Assembly: GCA_016788685.1 (NCBI GenBank)
Contig: JAEUSS010000361.1
Span: 1-12,176 of the forward strand
From: Prolixibacteraceae bacterium
GTDB taxonomy: Bacteria > Bacteroidota > Bacteroidia > Bacteroidales > Prolixibacteraceae
Direction: 5' to 3'
DNA length: 12,176 bases
Shown here: positions 1-7,312 of the stretch, piece by piece
Position numbering within the stretch: the first letter of the stretch is position 1
How the letters are laid out: the number at the start of each line of letters is the position of its first letter
Made by a program: the position numbers and the translations under genes
Notes under the pieces: model-generated
Told to the model about the DNA's origin: nothing
Seen by the model: the letters and a program-made list of their open reading frames with translations, nothing else
Database searches by the model: none

Positions 1-1350
1 CTCATTACTGCCTGGCAGACTCTCCCTGAATTGTCCGGCGCAAGTGCCTGTATTGCCGTAACCGATAATCAAACCGGAGAGGAAATCATCAAGTCGGCAC
101 CGCAACCGAGCCTGATTCCGGCATCCATCATGAAACTGGTAACCACCGCCACTGCACTGGAGGTTTTTGGCCCCGACTTTCGGTTTCAGACCACTCTTTC
201 CTACTCCGGAATAATTCGCAACGACACGCTTTTCGGCGACCTGCAAATCATTGGTGGCGGCGATCCGACCCTGGGGTCCGAATATTTTCCGGAGAACAAC
301 CGGTTTCAGGAACAATGGATTACCGCTTTGCAAAGTAAAAACATCAGAGTCATCACCGGCAGCCTGATTTTGGATGCCGGCATTTACGAATCGCAAACCA
401 TTCCCGACAAATGGATCTGGGAAGACATAGGCAACTATTACGGCGCCGGAGCTTCCGGAATCAGTGTCTTCGATAATCAATACCAAATCCATCTGAGCAC
501 GGGACCAGAAGCCGGAATGCCTGCAACTGTTGTACGAATCAATCCTGAAGTTCCGGAACTTATGCTTCAAAACGAAGTTCTGTCGTCGGACCAAAACAGT
601 GATCAGTCCTGCGTTTACGGCAGCCCGCTGGAAAACAAAAGAGTCATCCGGGGCACCATCCCGAAAAACAAAACCGACTGTATCGTCAAAGCATCCGTTC
701 CTGATCCTTCGGCACTACTGGCCAGAGAGTTCAGGAAAAAACTTGCGGCGGCCGGGATCTACGTTTCAGGAGAAACAGAATACACGAAGACCAGGCCTGA
801 TAGCTGTCAGTTATCGGTCATCCAGTCGCCCCCGCTGCGCGACATCATCCGGATTACCAACCACGAAAGCGTGAATCTGTTTGCCGAACACTTCCTGAAA
901 CACCTGGCATTTCAGGCTTCCGGACAGGGAACGACCAAAGACGGCTGCAAATTTGTCGTGCAATTCTGGAAAGAAAAGGGACTCGACATGACCGGCTTTT
1001 TTATGAACGATGGCAGCGGACTGGCTCTTTCCAATGCGATAACGGCCAGTCACCTGGTCAGCATTCTGAATTACATGAAAACGAAAAGCGCTTACCCGGC
1101 AGATTTTTACCAGTCGATGGCGACCGCAGGAAACGGCACGCTGGCAGGGTTCAGCAAGGAGAACTTCCCCAGACAGTGCCTGCGTGCCAAAAGCGGTTCG
1201 ATGACCCGTGTACGCTGTTATGCCGGTTACCTCACCACCGACAGCGGGCGGCAACTCTCCTACTCCGTCATGCTCAATAATTTTTCGTGCAGCCAATCGG
1301 AAGCCGCCCGGAAAATCGAGAATCTCCTGACAGTACTCCGGAAGATGTAA
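1..1350 (+). CDS. dacB: D-alanyl-D-alanine carboxypeptidase/endopeptidase, PBP4 (peptidase S13), 5' end cut off by window
   Basis: Periplasmic low-molecular-mass penicillin-binding protein that trims or hydrolyses D-Ala cross-links in peptidoglycan. The frame is open from base 1, so the signal peptide and first residues lie outside the window; a TTG at 31 is not a credible start because the reading frame continues through it. Counting from the first visible codon, the three active-site motifs of serine acyl-enzymes are present: SIMK (catalytic Ser 42, Lys 45), SVN (from residue 290) and KSGS (from residue 397). The wide spacing between SxxK and SxN, filled by an inserted domain, is typical of the S13/PBP4 class rather than DacA-type enzymes. 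About 449 residues are visible; full-length members are usually somewhat longer, which fits loss of a short N-terminus. It is convergent with ilvC, and nothing suggests a link to that pathway. Confidence 0.93.
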   Translation, partial: LITAWQTLPELSGASACIAVTDNQTGEEIIKSAPQPSLIPASIMKLVTTATALEVFGPDFRFQTTLSYSGIIRNDTLFGDLQIIGGGDPTLGSEYFPENNRFQEQWITALQSKNIRVITGSLILDAGIYESQTIPDKWIWEDIGNYYGAGASGISVFDNQYQIHLSTGPEAGMPATVVRINPEVPELMLQNEVLSSDQNSDQSCVYGSPLENKRVIRGTIPKNKTDCIVKASVPDPSALLAREFRKKLAAAGIYVSGETEYTKTRPDSCQLSVIQSPPLRDIIRITNHESVNLFAEHFLKHLAFQASGQGTTKDGCKFVVQFWKEKGLDMTGFFMNDGSGLALSNAITASHLVSILNYMKTKSAYPADFYQSMATAGNGTLAGFSKENFPRQCLRAKSGSMTRVRCYAGYLTTDSGRQLSYSVMLNNFSCSQSEAARKIENLLTVLRKM

Positions 1351-1400
1351 GCGGCAAACTTCCGCATAACCAAAAGATCAGGCTTCCATCTGCGGAAATA

Positions 1401-1430
1401 AACAGAAAAGCCCCGTCTTCCGACGAGGCT
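1401..1430 (-). terminator. Intrinsic terminator of ilvC
   Basis: Read on the minus strand, a 9-bp stem (arms 1409-1417 and 1422-1430, one G-U pair) closes a GGAA tetraloop of the GNRA type and is followed by TTTTCTGTT. It lies 23 bases past the ilvC stop. The T-rich side is only on the minus strand, so it serves ilvC; a dedicated dacB terminator is not evident. Confidence 0.85.
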
Positions 1431-1453
1431 CATCCAAATCTATGGGGGTAAAA

Positions 1454-2929
1454 TTATACGATACTTTTCATTGCTGTCATCTCAGCACGCAGTTCTTCAC
1501 CGATCATTTCAACTTCATGATAACGGATAATTTCGTTTACGCTGATCAGTTGTTTGTTGTCGACGCCATTGCCTTTTCCGGCTCCGTATGGTTTCCCGAT
1601 TACGTCTGTATCAATTTTCGACATGAAATCGGCCAGCAGCGGTTTGCAGGCATGATCGAACAGATAGCAACCATATTCAGCCGTATCAGAAATAACGCGG
1701 TTCATTTCGAACAGTTTTTTGCGTGCAATGGTATTGGCAATCAACGGAGTTTCGTGCAGTGATTCGTAGTATGCCGATTCTTCTTTGATGCCGGCTTCGG
1801 TCATGGTTTCAAAAGCCAGCTCAACACCTGATTTTACAAAGGCAACCATCAATACACCATTGTCGAAATATTCCTGTTCGCTGATTTCCATCGCTCCGGC
1901 AGGCGTTTTCTCGAAAGCTGTTTCTCCGGTTTCGGCTCTCCAGGTCAAAAGGTTTTTATCGTCGTTAGCCCAATCTTCCATCATGGTTTTCGAGAAATGA
2001 CCCGACATGATGTCGTCCATGTGTTTCTGAAATAAGGGGCGCATGATGCGTTTCAATTCTTCGGAAAGTTCGAATGCTTTGATCTTTGCCGGATTCGACA
2101 AACGATCCATCATGTTGGTAATTCCGCCGTGTTTCAACGCTTCGGTAATCACCTCCCAGCCATACTGAACCAATTTAGAAGCGTATCCGGCGTCAATTCC
2201 TTTTTCAACCATTTTATTGAATGACAGGATTGATCCGGTCTGCAACAAACCGCAAAGAATAGTCTGCTCGCCCATCAAATCCGATTTTACTTCGGCAACA
2301 AACGACGAACGCAGAACGCCGGCTTTGTGTCCTCCGGTAGCAACAGCGTATGCTTTAGCAATTTCGAACCCATCTTTATTCGGGTCGTTTTCAGGATGAA
2401 CAGCAATCAGGGTAGGTACACCGAAGCCGCGTTTGTACTCTTCGCGAACTTCAGATCCCGGTGATTTTGGAGCCACCATGATAACAGTAATGTCTTTACG
2501 GATTTGCATGCCTTCTTCTACGATGTTGAAACCGTGTGAATAAGAAAGAGTTGCTCCTTTTTTGATTAGTGGCATCACGGCTGTAATTACACCGGTGTGC
2601 TGCTTGTCGGGAGTAAGGTTGATCACCAGATCGGCCGTCGGGATCATTTCTTCGTAAGTTCCGACTTTAAACCCGTTTGAAGTTGCGTTTTTATACGACT
2701 GGCGTTGCTCTTTAATGGCTTCGGCACGCAGGGTGTACGAAACATCCAGACCCGAATCGCGCATGTTCAGCCCCTGGTTCAGCCCCTGAGCGCCACAACC
2801 AATGATCACAATTTTTTTGCCTTCGAGTTTTTTAACGCCGTCAGCAAACTCCGAGCTGTCCATAAATTCGCAGGTTCCCAATTGTTCCAACTGGAGACGC
2901 AGCGGTAATGTGTTGAAATAATTTCCCAT
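1454..2929 (-). CDS. ilvC: Ketol-acid reductoisomerase (NADP+), class II (long form)
   Basis: Converts 2-acetolactate and 2-aceto-2-hydroxybutyrate to the 2,3-dihydroxy acids, using NADPH and Mg2+, in the second common step of valine/isoleucine synthesis. The product is 491 residues and aligns by eye along its whole length with the E. coli enzyme, for example NYFNTL at the start, GCGAQG at 44-49 in the Rossmann fold, [15 protein letters not shown] (catalytic His) and [12 protein letters not shown] (metal-binding Asp/Glu), then the duplicated C-terminal knotted domain with YYESLHE and SDTAEYG. The length marks it as class II; class I enzymes are about 330-340 residues. The start at 2929 matches the family N-terminus; upstream bases are A-rich with no clear Shine-Dalgarno. 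It is separated from ilvDBN by two unrelated genes and followed by its own terminator, so it is probably transcribed as a single gene. Confidence 0.98.
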   Translation of the reverse strand: MGNYFNTLPLRLQLEQLGTCEFMDSSEFADGVKKLEGKKIVIIGCGAQGLNQGLNMRDSGLDVSYTLRAEAIKEQRQSYKNATSNGFKVGTYEEMIPTADLVINLTPDKQHTGVITAVMPLIKKGATLSYSHGFNIVEEGMQIRKDITVIMVAPKSPGSEVREEYKRGFGVPTLIAVHPENDPNKDGFEIAKAYAVATGGHKAGVLRSSFVAEVKSDLMGEQTILCGLLQTGSILSFNKMVEKGIDAGYASKLVQYGWEVITEALKHGGITNMMDRLSNPAKIKAFELSEELKRIMRPLFQKHMDDIMSGHFSKTMMEDWANDDKNLLTWRAETGETAFEKTPAGAMEISEQEYFDNGVLMVAFVKSGVELAFETMTEAGIKEESAYYESLHETPLIANTIARKKLFEMNRVISDTAEYGCYLFDHACKPLLADFMSKIDTDVIGKPYGAGKGNGVDNKQLISVNEIIRYHEVEMIGEELRAEMTAMKSIV

Positions 2930-3125
2930 TTCTTTATATTTTTTGTGTATTTAAATTTTTCTGCTGATCCATACAAAGCAAAACAATATTCTCCGGAACT
3001 CCGAGTAAAAAAACAAGTATTTTAGGTACTTTTCATGGATTAAAAACTTCTGGAATTTCAGAAACAAAAAATCAGAACTAAAAAACAACGAGTTACAACC
3101 AACCTGCACTTGGTATTTTTACACA

Positions 3126-4013
3126 TCACCGAAAAGACTCCGTGCGATACTGAACAGGTGTCAAACCGGTTTCGCGCCTGAAGAATTTGGTGAAATACGA
3201 TTGATCCTCAAAGTTTAACTGACTGGCTATCTCTGATACACTCAGATTGGTATGAACCAACAAACGTTTTATTTCGAGTAATTGTTTCGCTTTAATGATT
3301 TGCGAAGAAGTTTTGCCGGTTAGCGTCTTCACCGTCTGGGTCAGGTGATTGGGCGTAATGCCGATCATATCCGCATATTGGCCGAGCGAAAGGTTTTTCT
3401 GGTGATTTTCTTCAACCAGGTGAAAGAACCGTTTCACCAGAATCTGTCCTTTCCCTTTGTTCAGCAAGTTTTCAGGAACCTGATAACGGGCGGCACAGGT
3501 GGTCAGGATCAGATCAAGGACCGAACGAAGCATTTCGACCGAATAGCCTGCCGTCCGGGAAACTTCGGCTATTCCCTGCCTGAACAGAACATCCAGAAAC
3601 TCAACATCTGCTTTTTGATTCAGCAGCAGTGGCGGGTTATCCTGATGGATCGTATAAAAAAACGGGAACTCAATCAGGCTGTTCTGATTGCTTCGGTTGA
3701 GCAGGTAAAAATCGGAAGTGAAAATAAAAATATAACCTTCAATATCGTGCGAAAGTTCCAACTTGTGTGCTTGTCCGGGCGACATAAAAAAAACGCAGGG
3801 AGGCTTGATCTCGTATTTATTGCCATCGATAACATGATAACCCGATCCTTTCTGAAGGTACAGCACTTCAAAAAAATCGTGCCGGTGCGGATACTTCACA
3901 CTGAAATGCCTGTTGGCATCAAACACTTCAACCTGAAACTGCTGAGTTTGCCGTTCAGGCGCGCTGAAATTATGCAGGCTGTAAACCGGTAGCTGTTCGG
4001 TTATATGCTTCAT
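3126..4013 (-). CDS. AraC-family transcriptional regulator with N-terminal cupin domain
   Basis: Predicted DNA-binding regulator of 295 residues, a usual length for the family. The N-terminal half is an AraC-type cupin sensor: HRHDFFEVLY at about 43-52, then SPGQAHKL at about 78-85. The C-terminal ~85 residues carry the two helix-turn-helix motifs of the AraC/XylS domain, with the signature stretch SVSEIASQLNFEDQSYFTKF and a closing GLTPVQYR. The start at 4013 is chosen because the residues upstream of it (a 33-residue Cys/Phe-rich extension to 4112) look unlike any AraC N-terminus, and the frame begins properly with MKHITEQLP. It lies upstream of ilvC in the same direction, with 196 bases between them. 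The ligand is unknown; the cupin could bind a sugar or small metabolite. Control of ilvC is possible from position only, not shown. Confidence 0.93.
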   Translation of the reverse strand: MKHITEQLPVYSLHNFSAPERQTQQFQVEVFDANRHFSVKYPHRHDFFEVLYLQKGSGYHVIDGNKYEIKPPCVFFMSPGQAHKLELSHDIEGYIFIFTSDFYLLNRSNQNSLIEFPFFYTIHQDNPPLLLNQKADVEFLDVLFRQGIAEVSRTAGYSVEMLRSVLDLILTTCAARYQVPENLLNKGKGQILVKRFFHLVEENHQKNLSLGQYADMIGITPNHLTQTVKTLTGKTSSQIIKAKQLLEIKRLLVHTNLSVSEIASQLNFEDQSYFTKFFRRETGLTPVQYRTESFR

Positions 4014-4075
4014 AAAAAATATCACATGTTGTTTACGAAAGTAAGCAACAAATTGGTTAAAACAAGCAAACCCGA

Positions 4076-4097
4076 TGCTCCGGAAAACCCGGGAGCA
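4076..4097 (-). terminator. Possible weak terminator after the DUF4251 gene
   Basis: A GC-rich imperfect hairpin (TGCTCC paired with GGAGCA, extended by two G-C pairs past a bulge, loop AAAA-rich) lies about 75 bases past the DUF4251 stop. On the minus strand it is followed by a broken T-rich tract (GGGTTTGCTTGTTTT) instead of a clean run. It could end DUF4251 transcription before the AraC gene, or be chance. Confidence 0.35.
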
Positions 4098-4172
4098 CCA
4101 GGAACAATGCAAACCGGAAAATCTTTCGAGTCAGCTGAATTGCTGCATTTGCCGGAAAATTGCCTCGCGGCA

Positions 4173-4715
4173 CTACAACGATTGCCCTACGAAAACCGAA
4201 GAGTCCTCCCACGGGACCAGATCGCCGTCAAAAGTCAGCCTCCCCGCTCTCAGCCCGGTTAGCGAGGCGGTAGCCCCACCCGAACCGCTGATAAAAAAGA
4301 TGAGGTCGTAAATACCGATGGGAGTCATCACGGTCATTCTCAAATCAAAAGATTTGGTTTTCTCTTCGGCAACCAGTTCCCAATTCGAGATGCGCCCTTT
4401 AGCTGTAATTCCGCCTACTCCGTTAGGGCCTATCCTGAAGTTTGAGCCAATCTGAATGATCGCCAAAGCAGAATCGACAGCAACAAAATTAATGTTTGAG
4501 CTCACCGGAATCCGATTGCCCCAACGATCCTGAAGATAATCTGATTCCAGTACAAAATTCTTGTTTTCGAGCATACTTTTGGTCGCCTGATATTGCTTTT
4601 CGAATTCAGCGTCCCTCTTCTGCTTTTTGGTAAGTGCCGGATTTTCATCATTCCCCTGAGCAAACAAAAGACTTGCAGAAATGATCAGACCGAGAAACAA
4701 AACGATTTTTTTCAT
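4173..4715 (-). CDS. DUF4251 domain-containing secreted protein
   Basis: A 180-residue exported protein of unknown function. It starts with a clear signal peptide (MKKIVLFLGLIISASLLFAQ), followed by a charged segment rich in Lys/Glu (about 25-50) that is common in this family. The conserved domain then runs from FVLESDYLQDRWGNRI through NFVAVDSALAIIQIG, the glycine-rich NGVGGITAKG and a beta-rich C-terminus ending near SSVFVG; these match DUF4251 as I know it. The start at 4715 is supported by the signal peptide and an unusually good ribosome-binding site for this genome (AAAGGA at 4723-4728, seven bases before ATG). A longer frame to 4880 would run into the hairpin at 4873-4921 and is rejected. 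No cysteine lipobox is seen. Its position between ilvN and ilvC gives no functional clue. Confidence 0.9.
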   Translation of the reverse strand: MKKIVLFLGLIISASLLFAQGNDENPALTKKQKRDAEFEKQYQATKSMLENKNFVLESDYLQDRWGNRIPVSSNINFVAVDSALAIIQIGSNFRIGPNGVGGITAKGRISNWELVAEEKTKSFDLRMTVMTPIGIYDLIFFISGSGGATASLTGLRAGRLTFDGDLVPWEDSSVFVGQSL

Positions 4716-4722
4716 GGCTTTA

Positions 4723-4728
4723 TCCTTT
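4723..4728 (-). promoter_or_regulatory. Ribosome-binding site of the DUF4251 gene
   Basis: AAAGGA on the minus strand, seven bases upstream of the ATG at 4715. It decides the start against the longer upstream frame and stands out because the other genes here have only A-rich leaders. Confidence 0.7.
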
Positions 4729-4872
4729 CTATACTTTAATCTCCTTTCAACACGAACAAGATTCGTTCCGCAGAAGAAAAAATCGGCAACTCTTTTTGAT
4801 CCTTTAGCAAAGATTAACAATTGAAACAGCCGGAGAAAGGGATTTCGTTCGGCTATTGCCCGACTAACGAGA

Positions 4873-4921
4873 AACGGCAAAGAACAACCACTTTTTTGTC
4901 CAAGTGATATTCTTTGCCGTT
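4873..4921 (-). terminator. Long hairpin after ilvN, probable end of the ilvDBN transcript
   Basis: Two perfectly complementary 12-base arms (4873-4884 and 4910-4921; AACGGCAAAGAA and its reverse complement) enclose a 25-base loop that can itself form a short CACTT/AAGTG stem. On the minus strand the arm is followed by a modest TTTCTCGTT tail; on the plus strand by CGCTTTTA. It begins 39 bases after the ilvN stop and precedes the DUF4251 gene, so it probably ends the operon, possibly incompletely because the T tail is weak. Confidence 0.65.
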
Positions 4922-4960
4922 CGCTTTTATTGACCGGAGAATACTCCGGACAAAACCTTC

Positions 4961-5506
4961 TTAGTCTATCTGTTCCAGCATCGAATCCCGTTCTTTCAGG
5001 AATTCTGAAAGTTTTTCGATGCTGCTTTTGGTAATGGCGACCCGTCCGGAGCGGATAAACTGAGTCACACCATACGATGAATTCAGTTCTTCGAACAAAC
5101 GTTGCGTTTCTTCGGTATGCCCGGTTTTTTCGATGACCACATAATCCCTTGTGATTTCGAGGATGCGTGCACCCGAATTGCGGATAATCGTTTCGACCTT
5201 GTCCGACTCGAACAAAAACTTGGTCGATACTTTATAGAGTGCGATCTCCTGAAAAACCATCTCGTTGTTGGTGTTCGCATAAACTTTGATCACATCAACG
5301 ATTTTTTCGAGCTGACCAACCACTTTTTCTACCCGGTCGGCCGTATCATTAATTACGATGATAAATTTAAAAATTCCGGAAATGGACGATTCTGAAACCG
5401 TCAAACTGTCGATATTGATTTTGCGGCGGGTGAAAATGATGGTTATCCTGCTGAGCAAACCGATATTATCTTCCGAAAAAATGGTTATGATATATTCTTG
5501 TTTCAT
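4961..5506 (-). CDS. ilvN: Acetolactate synthase, small (regulatory) subunit
   Basis: Regulatory subunit of acetohydroxyacid synthase; it activates the catalytic subunit and usually carries feedback inhibition by valine. The protein is 181 residues. An ACT domain occupies about residues 1-75 (YIITIFSEDNIGLLSRITII, then the family hallmark RRKINIDSLTVSES), followed by the C-terminal small-subunit domain (about 80-165; ALYKVSTKF onward). The start follows the ilvB stop by 12 bases, which supports co-transcription and perhaps coupled translation. Whether valine, leucine or isoleucine is the effector cannot be read from the sequence. The name ilvN rather than ilvH is a convention here. Confidence 0.95.
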   Translation of the reverse strand: MKQEYIITIFSEDNIGLLSRITIIFTRRKINIDSLTVSESSISGIFKFIIVINDTADRVEKVVGQLEKIVDVIKVYANTNNEMVFQEIALYKVSTKFLFESDKVETIIRNSGARILEITRDYVVIEKTGHTEETQRLFEELNSSYGVTQFIRSGRVAITKSSIEKLSEFLKERDSMLEQID

Positions 5507-5518
5507 GTGTTGTTCGTT

Positions 5519-7216
5519 TTAAGGTTCAAGTATAATATCCGAAATGGATGCGCCGGTCGGAACCATCGGGAAAACATTGTCTTCTTTTTCAACCACCACT
5601 TCAAGCACGTAGGGGCCTTTATGATCGAGCATTTCCTGAACGGCATTCTCCAACTGATCGCGTGAGGTTACTTTTTGCGAAGCCAGACCATAAGCTTTCG
5701 CAATTCCGACAAAATCAGGGTTTTTCATTTCAGTAAACGAATACCGTTTTTCGAAAAACAGCTGCTGCCACTGACGGACCATCCCCAGAAAATTGTTGTT
5801 CAGAACAATAATTTTAATATCCAGGTTGTACTGGGCAATCGTACCTAACTCCTGAATGGTCATCTGGAAACCTCCATCTCCGGCCATGGCAAACACAACG
5901 CGGTCGGGCTGTCCGATTTTGGCGCCCATGGCTGCGGGCAAAGCATAGCCCATAGTTCCCAGACCACCGGAGGTTACATTGCTACGCGATTGGGTGAACT
6001 TAAAATAGCGGGAAGCAATCATTTGCTGCTGTCCGACATCTGTTACCAAAACCGCATCGTGATTGGTTTTTTCAGATGCAATACGAACAACTTCGCCCAT
6101 AGTCAATCCAGCTTTTTTGGGGAAAACATCATGCGAAATTACTTTTTCGTATTCGATTTTATCGCATTCCTTAAACTCGTTGAGCCATTCCTGATGCGAA
6201 TTGGGATTCACATTATCAATAAGCATCCGGAGCGATTTTTTGGCATTTCCCAAAACCGGAGCATCGGCCTTGATGATTTTATTGACTTCAGCCGAATCAA
6301 TCTCCAGATGGACAATTTTTGCCTGACGGGCATACGCGGCAACTTTACCGGTTACACGGTCGTCAAACCGCATCCCGACGGCGATAATAACATCTGCCTC
6401 GTTGGTTTTAATGTTAGGTCCATAGTTGCCGTGCATACCGAGCATGCCTACATTTAACGGATGATCGCTTGGCAAGGCCGACAAACCCAGCAAGGTCCAG
6501 GCTGCCGGAATACCCGTTTTTTCTACAAATTCTTTCAATTCCTCTTCAGCATGGGCAATTACAACGCCGTGACCAAACAAAAGCAACGGCTTTTTAGCGG
6601 CGTTAATAATGTCGGCAGCCGCTTTCACCTGAAACGGATCAACCGGATATTCAGGAAGATAACTTCTGATTTTGGTGCACTTTTTATATTCAAAATCAAA
6701 CTGGGAAAACTGCGCATCTTTAGCAATATCGAGCAAAACAGGTCCCGGACGGCCAGTGTTGGCAATATGGAAAGCTTTTGCAATCGCTTCAGGAATTTCT
6801 TCGGCCTTGGTTACCTGGTAATTCCACTTGGTTACCGGCATTGTAATGCCAACCACATCCGACTCCTGAAAAGCATCAGTTCCGAGCAGTGGCGATGCCA
6901 CCTGGCCGGTGATGCACACCAGCGGAATGGAATCGATCATTGCATCAGCCAAACCGGTGATCAGGTTGGTCGCTCCGGGGCCCGATGTCGCAAAGCAAAC
7001 GCCTGCTTTCCCGGTAACCTTGGCATAACCTTCGGCTGCATGAATTGCTCCCTGCTCGTGCCTGGTTAAGTAGTGGGTAACTTTTTGATCAAAATCGTAA
7101 AGTGCATCATAGATGGGCATAATTGCCCCCCCGGGATACCCAAAAATGGTATCAACCCCTTCTTCAAGAAGGGATAATATTACAGCTTCTGAGCCGCTTA
7201 CACGCTGTGTTGCCAT
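5519..7216 (-). CDS. ilvB: Acetolactate synthase, large (catalytic) subunit
   Basis: Thiamine-diphosphate enzyme that condenses two pyruvates to acetolactate, or pyruvate and 2-oxobutyrate to acetohydroxybutyrate, the first common step of branched-chain amino acid synthesis. The 565 residues contain, in order, the TPP N-terminal domain (FGYPGGAIMPIYDALY, catalytic Glu 54 in HEQ), the central domain (about 190-330) and the C-terminal TPP-binding domain, with the GDG...NN cofactor motif beginning near residue 446 (MAGDGGF to LNNNFLGMVRQWQ). The start at 7216 (MATQRVSG) is preferred because it matches the family N-terminus; an in-frame ATG at 7261 would add 15 Lys-rich residues falling in the intercistronic hairpin region. 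It lies between ilvD and ilvN, and the attached ACT subunit gene downstream confirms the biosynthetic form over a catabolic AlsS. Confidence 0.97.
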   Translation of the reverse strand: MATQRVSGSEAVILSLLEEGVDTIFGYPGGAIMPIYDALYDFDQKVTHYLTRHEQGAIHAAEGYAKVTGKAGVCFATSGPGATNLITGLADAMIDSIPLVCITGQVASPLLGTDAFQESDVVGITMPVTKWNYQVTKAEEIPEAIAKAFHIANTGRPGPVLLDIAKDAQFSQFDFEYKKCTKIRSYLPEYPVDPFQVKAAADIINAAKKPLLLFGHGVVIAHAEEELKEFVEKTGIPAAWTLLGLSALPSDHPLNVGMLGMHGNYGPNIKTNEADVIIAVGMRFDDRVTGKVAAYARQAKIVHLEIDSAEVNKIIKADAPVLGNAKKSLRMLIDNVNPNSHQEWLNEFKECDKIEYEKVISHDVFPKKAGLTMGEVVRIASEKTNHDAVLVTDVGQQQMIASRYFKFTQSRSNVTSGGLGTMGYALPAAMGAKIGQPDRVVFAMAGDGGFQMTIQELGTIAQYNLDIKIIVLNNNFLGMVRQWQQLFFEKRYSFTEMKNPDFVGIAKAYGLASQKVTSRDQLENAVQEMLDHKGPYVLEVVVEKEDNVFPMVPTGASISDIILEP

Positions 7217-7259
7217 ATTCTTCTTTTTTTGTATATTTCTTTTCAATGTATAGATTCCC

Positions 7260-7307
7260 AAGCGCCTGAATCAAAAAAAAACACATCAGGCATTAAGCTT
7301 TTCAGGC
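7260..7307 (-). other. Intercistronic inverted and direct repeats between ilvD and ilvB
   Basis: The 96-base gap contains ATGCCTGA twice in direct orientation on the minus strand (around 7286-7293 and 7302-7309) and one inverted copy (TCAGGC on the minus strand, 7264-7269). The inverted copy can pair with either direct copy; with the nearer one, the stem can be extended by AAGC/GCTT across a 5-base bulge. A T9 run lies in the loop, not after the stem, so it does not look like a terminator. It may be an RNA processing or stability element. Confidence 0.4.
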
Positions 7308-7312
7308 ATCCG

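Noticed and set aside
1360..1397. 7-bp inverted repeat TTCCGCA/TGCGGAA after dacB
   Set aside because: The 24-base loop and the lack of a T tail make a dacB terminator unlikely; chance is a good explanation.
2951..2973. Short upstream frame (12 codons, M-D-Q-Q-K...) ending four bases before ilvC
   Set aside because: It has only one Leu and one Ile, no recognisable ribosome-binding site and no paired terminator, so it does not qualify as an ilvC leader peptide.
2988..2999. TTCTCCGGAA-like motifs recurring in intergenic and coding DNA (also near 4942, 9472, 11571, 12001)
   Set aside because: TCCGGA is common throughout the coding regions because of Pro-Glu, Ser-Gly and similar codons, and the intergenic copies share no consistent position or orientation.
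3015..3037. Small AAGTA/TACTT hairpin followed by T7 on the minus strand before ilvC
   Set aside because: A 5-bp AT-rich stem is too weak to call a terminator with confidence, although it may help end the AraC transcript.
6461..7069. 202-codon open frame on the plus strand
   Set aside because: It lies wholly antisense to ilvB, and its translation resembles no family. The same applies to long antisense frames over dacB (811-1296), the AraC gene (3345-3992) and ilvD (8499-8981).
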